A stretch of DNA of 64,000 bases from Ciborinia camelliae (lineage: Eukaryota > Ascomycota > Leotiomycetes > Helotiales > Sclerotiniaceae): NCBI GenBank assembly GCA_025890175.1, contig JANPYM010000017.1, positions 776,311-840,310 of the forward strand, in the 5' to 3' direction. Positions 49,197 through 58,257 of the stretch are shown one piece after another (the stretch's first letter is position 1; every line of letters starts with the position of its first letter). Position numbers and translations under genes: made by a program. The notes below the pieces were generated by a model. It did not search any database. It saw nothing but the letters and a program-made list of their open reading frames with translations, and was not told where the DNA came from.

Positions 49197-50116
49197 TTAG
49201 GATTCTCATGTATGAACTCAGAGCTGAGTTCAGGAAATCTATTATACTGTCATCGGGACTCATGAAGGTTTGGGAATTCATGGCTGTTGTCATCTCAAAA
49301 CTCTATGAAAAGATAAATTTACTTTCAATGATATGAGAGATAATCAATGGATTATTATTACCTTGCAGTTTATATGTGCTGCAAATGGATTGAAGGCACT
49401 GCATTAAATATGAATCCCGAAACTGGTAAGTAATGCTTAAAAATATTGAAATTATTGGGGAATCAGGTCACATGGTTTCCGGTCACGTGATCAGGGATCA
49501 CGTGGTAAGCTATACCGCATAGGGTATGGGGGAGTAGCATATAAGGGCAGCTGGGCTGCCACCAAATACATACTCCTTAGTCAAATCAATCTACCATAAT
49601 TCTACCCTAGTACTTTCTTCCTACCGTATTACTGGCCATCCCAGGATATACGACTAATAGAAATGCTAATTATATAGGAAATATATATTTGTTCGTCTCT
49701 CGCATTACATCACGGACTATTCGGTGTTTATCTGACTTAACAAAACTACCTCTATTACTGGGATCAAGAATAAGAGGTTAGTTATCCTTATATAGGAGAT
49801 CCAAAGGGTCTGCTAAAATTAATGCGCATACCAAACGTATATTAACTCTAAGATTGCCACTTTCAAGTTAAGGTTCTCCATAAGTGTCTAAAGTTGTGTA
49901 TATGATTTTCCAGACCATATAAATGTCCACTTCAGCGCCAGATTAGATTAGAACCTGGCTTTCTATAACTTAATTATATAAAGTATATATTTAATAAAAT
50001 TAATAAAATAAATAGAAAATTCCTTTTTCCCATCTACATTATCTACTACACTCACTCGCCCACCACCTCTATATCTCACTAAAATCATCAATCATATCTT
50101 CACCCTTATTGTCAAA
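49197..50116. other. Intergenic between members A and B
   Basis: No gene seen. Holds an E-box-rich segment at 49467-49505 (GGTCACATGG...GGTCACGTGATC...GATCACGTGG) resembling the palindrome at 40930. Confidence 0.5.
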
Positions 50117-50456
50117 ATGAAATTCTCTATTGTTGCTTTGTATCTCCTTGCCACTGTTATCAGTGTGGAAGCCTGCAAGTTTTGCCAATGTACATTCAAA
50201 GGTGGCGCTCATTGTTGCGTCAAAGCGGTGAATAATTCAATTCTCATATTTTATTACGTGAAGTTTTTAAAGCTAATTTCATTTTCAGAACGTTGCGGCC
50301 GACGATTGTAACTTTTATTGCAAAGAGGCTCGTCGTGATGATGGCATATCATCAACATTCAATGGTGTAGTCGCCCTCGGCACTGCTTGCGACAATGACG
50401 GCGGATACGTATGCGCTACTGCTTTCAACCATGGGAATCGTGCTCAATGCAAATAA
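50117..50456 (+). CDS. Small secreted 10-cysteine protein, family member B
   Basis: Two exons (50117-50227, 50289-50456; 61-base phase-0 intron at the same position as in member A) give 92 residues. Signal peptide MKFSIVALYLLATVISVEA, then C-x2-C-Q-C-x7-C-C-x9-C-x3-C-x22-C-x7-C-x11-C, ending one residue after the last Cys. The intron carries AAAGCTAATTTCATTTT before its acceptor, like members A and E. EARRDDG after the seventh Cys is close to EARRADG of member C. Unknown function, effector-like. Confidence 0.87.
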
Positions 50457-50495
50457 ATCTTCGAGCCTTGTAAGATTACGCTGCCTGGAAGTGTG

Positions 50496-50612
50496 AACAC
50501 TGGATAGTGTGGATAGTGTGGATAGTGTGGATAGTGTGGATAGTCTGGATAGTCTGGATAGTCTGGATAGTCTGGATAGTCTGGATAGTCTGGATAGTCT
50601 GGATAGTCCTTA
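50496..50612. repeat. Decanucleotide array (TGGATAGTsT)n
   Basis: About eleven perfect or near-perfect 10-bp units: GTGGATAGTG in the first part switches to CTGGATAGTC in the second. It lies 40 bp past the stop of member B. Confidence 0.92.
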
Positions 50613-51491
50613 GCTCAATTCCCAAATCCATAATTTCCAGGTCAATAAGTCCATGATTCTCAACCCCACAAGTTCTTTTCAACTCCACAACTCCACAACC
50701 CCATACCTACCCCACAAGTTCTTCTGCCTTGTATTCAGTCTAAAGCCAGTACTTCTCCATGGAATGTCATTTCAGAGCTCAAGAAAAGGGCATAAAGAAG
50801 ATTAGCCCTATTGATTCAACAGGAGCAACTCATTCAGATTATATGCCCAATAATCAATTCGCTAGGTTCACCGAGATCGTTCGTTCGCATATAACCTTAC
50901 TATTATTCCAAGAACTTTTTCTTTGGTCAGTGGGGGACTGGCTGATATCGATAGAGGGGATACCAGTAATCATTCTTCAAAATATTTCGATAAAGAATAT
51001 AAAGTTGAATAACCCGTTATGAAAATATACTTAGTAATGGCGTGTATTATGGGTATTCAACCCCTCCCATCTCCCCCTTTCCCCAAGTTTTACATACTTA
51101 AGTGAAATCCACTACGACCGCCCATCACTCAATATTACCCGTAATATTTATCCAGGATACCCCGAATACTCCGAATACTGGAGGTAACTTGGTTACTCTA
51201 CCCAGTTCAAGAGAAAGGGTGATCAACCCGTCAGATTCTACCCCTGGGCTACCCCGGATAGACTCCACCCATTTGCTTAACCCTGCACTTCACTCCCTTC
51301 ATATAAAATTTCTCTCTTTCTCATATCAATTTTTCGTCACAGTAAGTAAAATAAAGTATAAAACTCGAATTTAATTAATCCCATTAATAAAAAATTGGAA
51401 TATTAATTAACCTTGACTCTATATCCACTTCGCCCTATGTCAACTTTAATCCAGTTCACCATGAAGTAGACTCAAGTGCAATCGCCCAACT
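50613..51491. other. Intergenic between members B and C
   Basis: No gene seen. 51110-51290 has short GAATACTCC / ACCCC-rich stretches like those at 47600-47860, possibly remains of the same repeat family. Confidence 0.45.
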
Positions 51492-51944
51492 CTAACTAGA
51501 TTTAGGACTTGGGGATGGCTTAGGAGCCGGACTAGCCTTTGGAGCAGAGAGATCACACTTAGCCCTCACCTCCATTTCGAAAACATTCGCACATTGATAT
51601 TTTCCACCCGCATGACAACGAGTACCAGAATAAATCTTTGTTCCGATAACCCACGTTGTACCATCAGCACGACGGGCTTCGGAACATATAGATTGACAAT
51701 CAATGTTTGGAACGTTGGAGGTCTGTGGGTGAGTTATGGGATTAGTTTTTGGTTTGGCTTTGGGTTAAGATTAAGGAGATAAGATGAAGATAAGATGGAG
51801 ATGAAGATAAGATGAAGGGTTACGGACCGTAGTTGGTGTTACACAACAATGAGCACCGTTTGCAAACTGGCATTGACAATAAGTACAAGCTTGTACACTG
51901 ACAACACCGATGAGGAATAACGCGATAGAGGAGAATTTAACCAT
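51492..51944 (-). CDS. Small secreted 10-cysteine protein, family member C (Pro/Lys/Ser tail)
   Basis: Minus strand, exons 51944-51828 and 51722-51492 (105-base intron, donor GTCCGT, phase 0) give 115 residues. Signal peptide IALFLIGVVSVQA, then C-x2-C-Q-C-x7-C-C-x13-C-x3-C-x22-C-x7-C-x11-C, followed by a distinctive Pro/Ser/Lys/Ala-rich tail of ~20 residues (APKASPAPKPSPSPKSS) that no other member has. Its intron is longer and rich in ATCTTATCTTC. Divergent from member D across 664 bp, with a shared TATAAGAACGAAT promoter block. Confidence 0.85.
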
Positions 51945-52608
51945 TTTGATTGATTGATTGACGATTTAAGAACAGTTGAGTGTAGTTGATGCTTTGGATG
52001 GGGAATTATTCGTTCTTATAAGAAGTGATTACCCGTTCTTTTATACCTCAACTTTTCTCAATAGAAATATACTTTCCATACTCGTTACTCATCAGATATC
52101 TTATTTGAATGGAAAGTTTATTGATTGAAATTCAGTCGTGTCATCATATTTATTAATAGGGAAAGAAAGAAAAAGTCCACTTCCTTTTCCCCCTTCATCC
52201 TTATGCTAAGTTACAGGAGTAGATCATGTGGTTTGATGGCATATGCCCTCGAAAGTACTCGCCCGGACTCCCAGAGGCCATTAGATATATCTTAGAGGAA
52301 ATGGACCGTATTTAAGTCAGTTGTGCAACCATTCTAAATTCGAATTTGAAAGGGTCTTTTGATTTTGCCCGGATGCAAGCTCTGCAAATAGAGTTTGCGG
52401 GAGAAAATAGATTAGTTTTCAGAATGCAGGATATGGATTGAATATTTATAGTAAGTCTGCTTACAAGCCACTTCCTAGACCAATTAAAAAAAAATTCGAT
52501 TAGAAAACTAAGGGGTATAAGAACGAATTATCACACAATGCCTCGATTCAACTACATTCAATTCAACTCATCTCACATTCTAAAGTTCATCTGATATTTC
52601 ATTTCAAA
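51945..52608. promoter_or_regulatory. Divergent promoter of members C and D
   Basis: TATAAGAACGAAT(A/T)AT occurs on both sides and in both directions: 52020-52005 on the minus strand before C and 52516-52530 on the plus strand before D, about 75 and 93 bp from the start codons. Each is followed by a CAACTACA(C/T)TCAA leader block. These are probably the two TATA boxes with conserved flanks. Confidence 0.75.
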
Positions 52609-52988
52609 ATGGTCAAATTCCCTTCCATCGCTTTACTCGTCGTCGCCAGCGCGCTTAGTGTACAGGCTTGCATCTATTGTCAATGCCTCTATCGTGGTGG
52701 TCAAGATTGTTGTGTGACACCTGATGCGGTTCGTTATTCATTCTCCTCCATCCTTCATTATATCTCCAAAAACTGATCAATCCGCTTTAGCTTTCATACG
52801 GCGACAGTGATTGTGCATCTTTATGTGCAATTAGGCATCGTCAAAACGGCACACCCCTTGGGTCTCCTTGCAATGGAGGTGGAGCTTATAAATGTATTAC
52901 TGAAGCCCAAATGATGACAAGGGTTAAATGTGTTAATCCTCCTCATGACACTACAATTCCATACATTGGTCCTCCTCGCAGGGTTTGA
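52609..52988 (+). CDS. Small secreted 10-cysteine protein, family member D
   Basis: Exons 52609-52728 and 52791-52988 (62-base phase-0 intron, donor GTTCGT) give 105 residues. Signal peptide IALLVVASALSVQA, then C-x2-C-Q-C-x7-C-C-x12-C-x3-C-x14-C-x7-C-x11-C and a 22-residue Pro-rich C-terminal extension (NPPHDTTIPYIGPPRRV-like). The exons are too short to stand out as open frames; the family pattern is what identifies them. Unknown function, effector-like. Confidence 0.85.
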
Positions 52989-53465
52989 TTTTTATGGGCA
53001 GATTGATTTGGTTGGAGGAATAAAAAGGCGGAGGCGGGACTTTGATCGGTTAAAGACGTTCCTTTTGTATTCCCGTTAAATGTTAGAAAGCTGGAGTGTA
53101 TACAGGGATTCTTAAGCTTTACCACTGTAGTGGGAGCCCAAACATCTAAGATGGATAATGTAAAAGAGCCTGCGAATAAAAGTCGTCCTGCGTTGTTCTT
53201 TTGATTTGTGTAGGTTATTCAAAGGAACCGGATTATATAAGACTTTTCGAATCAGAAAAACCTTGGTTTGATGTTATATTATATGTTTTCTACTAAATTT
53301 TGCTACTACTGTATCACCATGAGCATATGAAAAGCTTTGGCTTGACATAGTCGTTGTAATTGATTAATTTAAAATCGTTTATTTGAATTGTCGGTAGGCT
53401 GGACAATATATGCGTTATTTATTTAAATTAGACTAAGAGTTTCCTTATTTTTGTGGATCGTTATA

Positions 53466-53882
53466 ATCGTTGGCGGTGAATAATAATTTTGTATAAGATT
53501 TTGTTTTTTTCATTTTTCCGCCAACCCCATACGGGGTTGGTATGGGCAAGATGTATGTACTAGCAAGATGTACGTTTTTTTAAAATATTAATAACTTTAT
53601 AATTATATGATTTATTGAAAATCTGATAAGACCAATAGAAAATTTAGCTTTTGATTAAAATATTTAGTATTTTTCTTTAGAATTTATATAATTCTGTAAT
53701 ATAAAAAACAGGGTTGAAAATGATTGAAATAGTTGATTTTTTAAAAGTTTAAATATATAATTTTGTAGTATAAATTTGAAAGCGTACATCTTGCTCGTAC
53801 CAACCCCGTATGGGGTTGGCGGAAAAATAAAAAAAAACAAAATTCTACATTTAATATAAAATCACTATTCACCGCCAACGAT
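53466..53882. mobile_element. 417-bp MITE with TA duplication, between members D and E
   Basis: The left end ATCGTTGGCGGTGAATA and right end TATTCACCGCCAACGAT are inverted copies, flanked by TA (53464-53465 and 53883-53884). Similarity of the arms continues inward for over 100 bases and includes a second hairpin word, CCGCCAACCCC-at-CGGGGTTGG, at ~53519 and ~53795, plus GCAAGATGTAC. The centre is almost pure A/T and no transposase is encoded. Consistent with a Tc1/mariner-type MITE, different in end sequence from the one at 4676. Confidence 0.85.
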
Positions 53883-54103
53883 TAGGTGGATGAACGTTGT
53901 AAAAAAGATATACAAATATTAAAAACTCTTGATTTCAATTGATAAACTTTTCGATGAAGTAATATATTCTATACCTGTCAAAGTAGATAATATAGGGGTT
54001 TTATATAGAAATATAAGTACACATAGATATCACTGTTATATAAAACTCAAGTACTTTCGAACTTCATTACAATCAACCACCATCCAATCCAACTATTTCC
54101 AAA

Positions 54104-54417
54104 ATGGTTAAATTCTCCGCCATCGCTCTATTCCTCATCGCCAGCGCAATCAGCGTACAAGCTTGCAGCTATTGCCAATGTCTATACAAAAGTGGTGATC
54201 ATTGTTGTATGGTCGTGGTAAATAATCACCTACTTTTTATCCTAAGGTTTTACAGTAAAGCTAATTTTTCATTTTCTCATAGGGTGATAGCAAGCAAGAT
54301 TGCGGTGAAACTTGCAAAATTGCCATTCGTCATGATGGCACTAGCTGTTATGCTGATGGATCACACAGATGTGCTACTATCATTGAATCCGATTATCGCG
54401 AGAAGTGTCGCAAGTAG
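54104..54417 (+). CDS. Small secreted 10-cysteine protein, family member E
   Basis: Exons 54104-54217 and 54283-54417 (65-base phase-0 intron) give 82 residues. Signal peptide IALFLIASAISVQA, then C-x2-C-Q-C-x7-C-C-x9-C-x3-C-x10-C-x7-C-x11-C, ending two residues after the last Cys. It is the shortest member. The first exon is nearly the same as in A, C and D (MVKFS-type start) while the second has diverged, the usual pattern for fast-evolving secreted proteins. The MITE ends 222 bp upstream. Confidence 0.87.
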
Positions 54418-54868
54418 TAGTTTTAAAGCCAATCACATCATCGTTGTCATTGTTTTTGAAACCTTGTGGGTAGCCCTTACTGTATCCATTGGAGAGCTGG
54501 AAGGTTTATACGGATGATGGGATGGAGTACCTTTGAAGGAAATAGGGGATATGAGAAACCGTTGCTTGTCGATTATAACTTTGATTCAGGGATTTTGCAT
54601 CCGATGTAATTTTTTGTATCTTTTTTGTATTTTCACTTCTTATTTTATTCACTCAATATAAGCCGATTTTGGTTCGGGTTGGAGATATAATTTTATTTGA
54701 TGTTTTTTATGTCGAGACCATAATGGAAGTTGTTCTGCGATGGAAAATAAGGGTAAGGGGTAGGGGGGCTTCAAACAAATTGCGTTTTTTGGAATTAGCA
54801 TGCGTACATTCGGGGATTCAAATGGGAATCTTCATGTTATTCCCTTCTTTAGAGGGCTATACTCATAC

Positions 54869-55372
54869 TCATTCTGTTGGTTTTGTATTCTGACTTCGAG
54901 CGAGTTCAGCCTGTGCTGCCTCCTCCAACTGAGATTGTCGCCAAATCCTATGTGATTGCCTTTGTGCTGCCTCCTGTCTTCTCCTCTCCTCCAACTGAGG
55001 TTTTACCCAAAGTCCATGTGCTTCAATCTGTGCTGCCTGTTCTGCCTCCAGTCTTTCTAATTGTCTTCTCCTCTCCTCATACCGAGATTGTAGCCAAATT
55101 CCATGTGCTTCACTCTGTGCTACCTCCCGTCTCTCCTCTTCCTTTTGCACAACCAATCGAGTTATTACCGATTTTAGACAATCGATGGTAACAGTTCTCT
55201 TAGGCCAAGGGTCCAGTTCGTAATGGATGCCACCCGGCAAGTGTTGTGGTTGTGCAATTGCAAATTCATTTGCGATATCAACCCAATCGCTCTCTGCGAT
55301 GATTGGCTTATCATCGTAGTAGGTGTATTGGGTGTAGAGAAAACGCTTTTCGGAATCGTTCCAATTCTTCAT
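54869..55372 (-). CDS. Hypothetical protein, SANT-like N-terminus and Glu/Arg-rich IW repeats
   Basis: Single-exon frame of 167 residues from the first ATG at 55372. The N-terminal ~75 residues (WNDSEKRFLYTQY..., SDWVDIANEF, LDPWPKRTVTIDCLKSVITRL) have a W-x-E-x2-F...W-x2-IA-x2-F rhythm like Myb/SANT-type helix bundles. The C-terminal half has three imperfect repeats of SEAHGIWLQSRYEERRRQ type (HGIW, HGLW, HRIW), predicted coiled coil. I do not recognise the protein; the DNA-binding idea is a resemblance only. The frame's length and composition beside AT-rich DNA suggest a real gene. Confidence 0.55.
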   Translation of the reverse strand: MKNWNDSEKRFLYTQYTYYDDKPIIAESDWVDIANEFAIAQPQHLPGGIHYELDPWPKRTVTIDCLKSVITRLVVQKEEERREVAQSEAHGIWLQSRYEERRRQLERLEAEQAAQIEAHGLWVKPQLEERRRQEAAQRQSHRIWRQSQLEEAAQAELARSQNTKPTE

Positions 55373-56359
55373 GATTGCGGTTTGGTGAGTTCTGAATATC
55401 AAAATGTTCTAACTTTTTATTTAGTGAGAATATCTATTGATAGTTGGATGTTGAATTTGAAATAATAATTTGATAAAAGTTCCTTTATTTATATATAGGG
55501 AATATATATTGTTCAGTTATTATTTGTATATCTACTGGTAGTGTTTAGTTGGTTTTTTCTTTTCTTTGTTTTTCTTCACACAAATGTCAAGTGTTTATAC
55601 CGGAGCAACCACATTTGATTTTTCGAATATATCATGAAGTTGATATGTTGTAATATCTATCCTAGCATTTCAAGTGTCAATTTGGAAATTCAGATAGATA
55701 GGTCCATATTTGATGATTTGATGTCCATAATTCCGATTTTACTCACATACTACTCGAGGCCAGTTCAGTCATTATTTCTACATAATTCATATATCAATTC
55801 ATTTCATAGGAAACTAAATTACAAAGAAAAACGACACTTCTTCTTCCCGATAAACCTATTCTTTCCAGTCTTCATACCTTATCTTTTGGAAATTTCGTTT
55901 TATCCTACCAGACTGTGGACCTCCTCCTATCAATATTTTTCTAGTTGGAAATACAACTTCTTTTGATCCCGGCGCAAACTTTTTTATCATTTCTTTTCCC
56001 CATATCTTTCCTATCATCCCTTCTTCTATCGTCCTTGTTTATACCGTCCCTTTTTCTATCTTTTTTACTCCTAGCGTTTTTCCTCTTCCTCATCTCTTCA
56101 TACCATATCTAGTTAATCAGAAAGGCATGGCAATACCTTATTCAAATGCATCTCCGAATTATTATCTGAACTTCTATGCTTCTTCCATTTTCTTGACCAC
56201 CTCTACGTCACTGGTAGATTATTATTTTATCTTCAATATTCAAGTTTCAATTGGTAATTTATATTATTGGTCTCGTACTTCGGACTTTCCCCTGATATTC
56301 TATGCTTCTTCACAAGTGACGTCTAATTCCACAGATTCGAATTGTTCAGAAAAGTAACT
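55373..56359. other. AT-rich interval, no supportable gene
   Basis: Frames here (such as 55634-55966 and 56127-56357) are Phe/Tyr/Ser/Ile-rich translations of AT/pyrimidine-rich DNA without motifs. It may hold further eroded satellite units. Confidence 0.45.
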
Positions 56360-58010
56360 CTATGTGGGGGATTTCCATGTATTCAAATACATGAATACAA
56401 AGTTTATTCCAGATATCTCTTGTCGTCGTCGAGAAATGATGAAGTTCAAGATTAATCCCCCTCGGTAACCAATCCCTATTTCCGAAAACCCAGATTTTCA
56501 AATTTTTGAAAGTCATGTCAATCCCGAAAAGCAAGTTATATAAGCATTACGAATAGACTGAGGTTTCATATAATCCAAAGCTTATTATTATATCTCTTAT
56601 CGCCGTCGAGATATCGCGAAGTTCAGGATTTATCTGTCCGATGACCTTTTCCTACTTCCCAGAAATTGAATTTTCAAATATCACTTTAATGACGAAAAGT
56701 AAGTTACCTGAGCATTCTTGATATGCTCAGATTTTATAAAAGCTTGAGCTTATTATTGTATCTATTGTCATTGATGAGGAATGATGAAGTTCATGATTCA
56801 TCCTCGCGGTAATCCATATTTTTCCCAGAATTCGGATTTTCGAATATGACTCCAATATTGAAAACTATATCGTACGGACGGTATAGCAGTATCAAGATTT
56901 GATATATACTCAATTGTATTGATATATCTCTTATAACCATTGTGATATCGTGAAGTTCGGGATTCATCAACCCCCTGATGATCAGTTTTTACCAAAATTC
57001 CGATTTTCAAATACCACTCCAATATTAGAAATTATATTCTATGGATGGTGTAACTGCATCGAGATTTCATATACACTCAATTCTGTTGATATATCTCTTA
57101 TCACCGTCGTGATATCGTGAAGTTCGGGATTCATCCACCCCCTGATCATCAGTTTTTCCCAAAATTCCGATTTTCGAATGTCACTCTAATATTGGAAACT
57201 ATATTATACTGACGGTGTAACAGCGTCAAGATTTGATATATACTTAACTCTATTGATATATCTCTTATCACCATCGTGATATCGTGAAGTTCCGGATTCA
57301 TATCACCCCTGGATGACCAGTATTTCCATGAATTCGGATTTTCAAATTTCACGTTAATCAAGGAAACTACATCGTATAGAAGATCCAGAGATATACAGAG
57401 TCTATAAGCACTCAATACTTTTAGTATATATCTAGTCACCATCAAGATATCGTGAAGTTCATAATCCATACCCCCCCGGTGACGCTTATTTCCCAGAATT
57501 CAAAATTTCAAAAGTTGTTTCATTCATGGGAAACAAGTCATACGAGTAATCTAATTGTATCCATATTCTATACATGCTAAATCATATTCATGTATCTATC
57601 ACCGTTATCAAGAAATCGTGAAGTTCGGGATTCATCATCGGTGACATTTGGGAGAATTTTGAATTTTGAATATCACATCAATCACGAAAGGCAAATGATG
57701 TAGAGAATATAAACACTTTCAAATTCCAGACGCATCACTTAGTATTGCCCTATCTGTTTTAGTCATCGAGAAATAATGAAGTTCAGAAGGCTTCTCCCAA
57801 TGATCTCTATATTCGAGATTTCGGAATTTCTCAATGCCTTGAAATCATGAGAGTTATATTGCATGAGAGAGAAATAGATAGATATCCAGTGTATATACAA
57901 ACTAAACCTTAAGATTGTATGCCTCACATTCATCAATAGATAGACTACCAAGTTCATGATTACCTCAGTAGAGACCGAGAAATCCAAAATTTCTCACAGG
58001 GAATCAAGAG
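56360..58010. repeat. Degenerate satellite, ten copies spaced ~167 bp
   Basis: The core word GAAGTTC (within an AGATATCGTGAAGTTCGGGATTCAT-like consensus) recurs at 56441, 56618, 56786, 56952, 57119, 57286, 57454, 57620, 57778 and 57950, spacings 177, 168, 166, 167, 167, 168, 166, 158 and 172. Each unit also has ATCTCTTATCACCGTCG before the core, and TTCCCAGAATTC..ATTTTCAAAT and a C-poor tail after it. The middle units (56950-57290) are the most alike. No protein is credible on either strand. Confidence 0.93.
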
Positions 58011-58179
58011 CTGGGAAGAAGAAGTATGGCAGAGGTTAGAAAGTACTTAGATTTGATGAATTGAGGTACTATGGAATTGATATCTTAAACCATTAAGTTT
58101 GGAATTTTCCTCCTCCTTTCTGTCTCCTACTCTGGGAGAAATTCCCGAACTCGGATATTCCAGACGCATCAAATATAGA

Positions 58180-58257
58180 CTGCGCAAAAAATACCCGCCC
58201 CGTACGGGTACCCGCAAGGTATTTGCCCCGTGGGTTACCCACGAGGCCTCCTAGGGT
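58180..58257. repeat. GC-rich palindromic island at the edge of the AT block
   Basis: CGTGGGT-T-ACCCACG (58229-58243) and CGGGTACCCG (58205-58214) are exact dyads within an ~80-base GC-rich patch bordering the AT-rich region. The wording resembles the ACCC/GGGT repeats near 47640-47860 and inside the MITE at 5280-5330. Confidence 0.75.

Noticed and set aside
55634..56357. Small Tyr/Phe-rich proteins as extra secreted proteins
   Set aside because: No signal peptide, Cys framework or splice structure; composition follows the AT-rich DNA.
57149..57469. Minus-strand 106-codon frame in the satellite as a gene
   Set aside because: It spans repeat units at a non-coding period and has no conserved frame between units.
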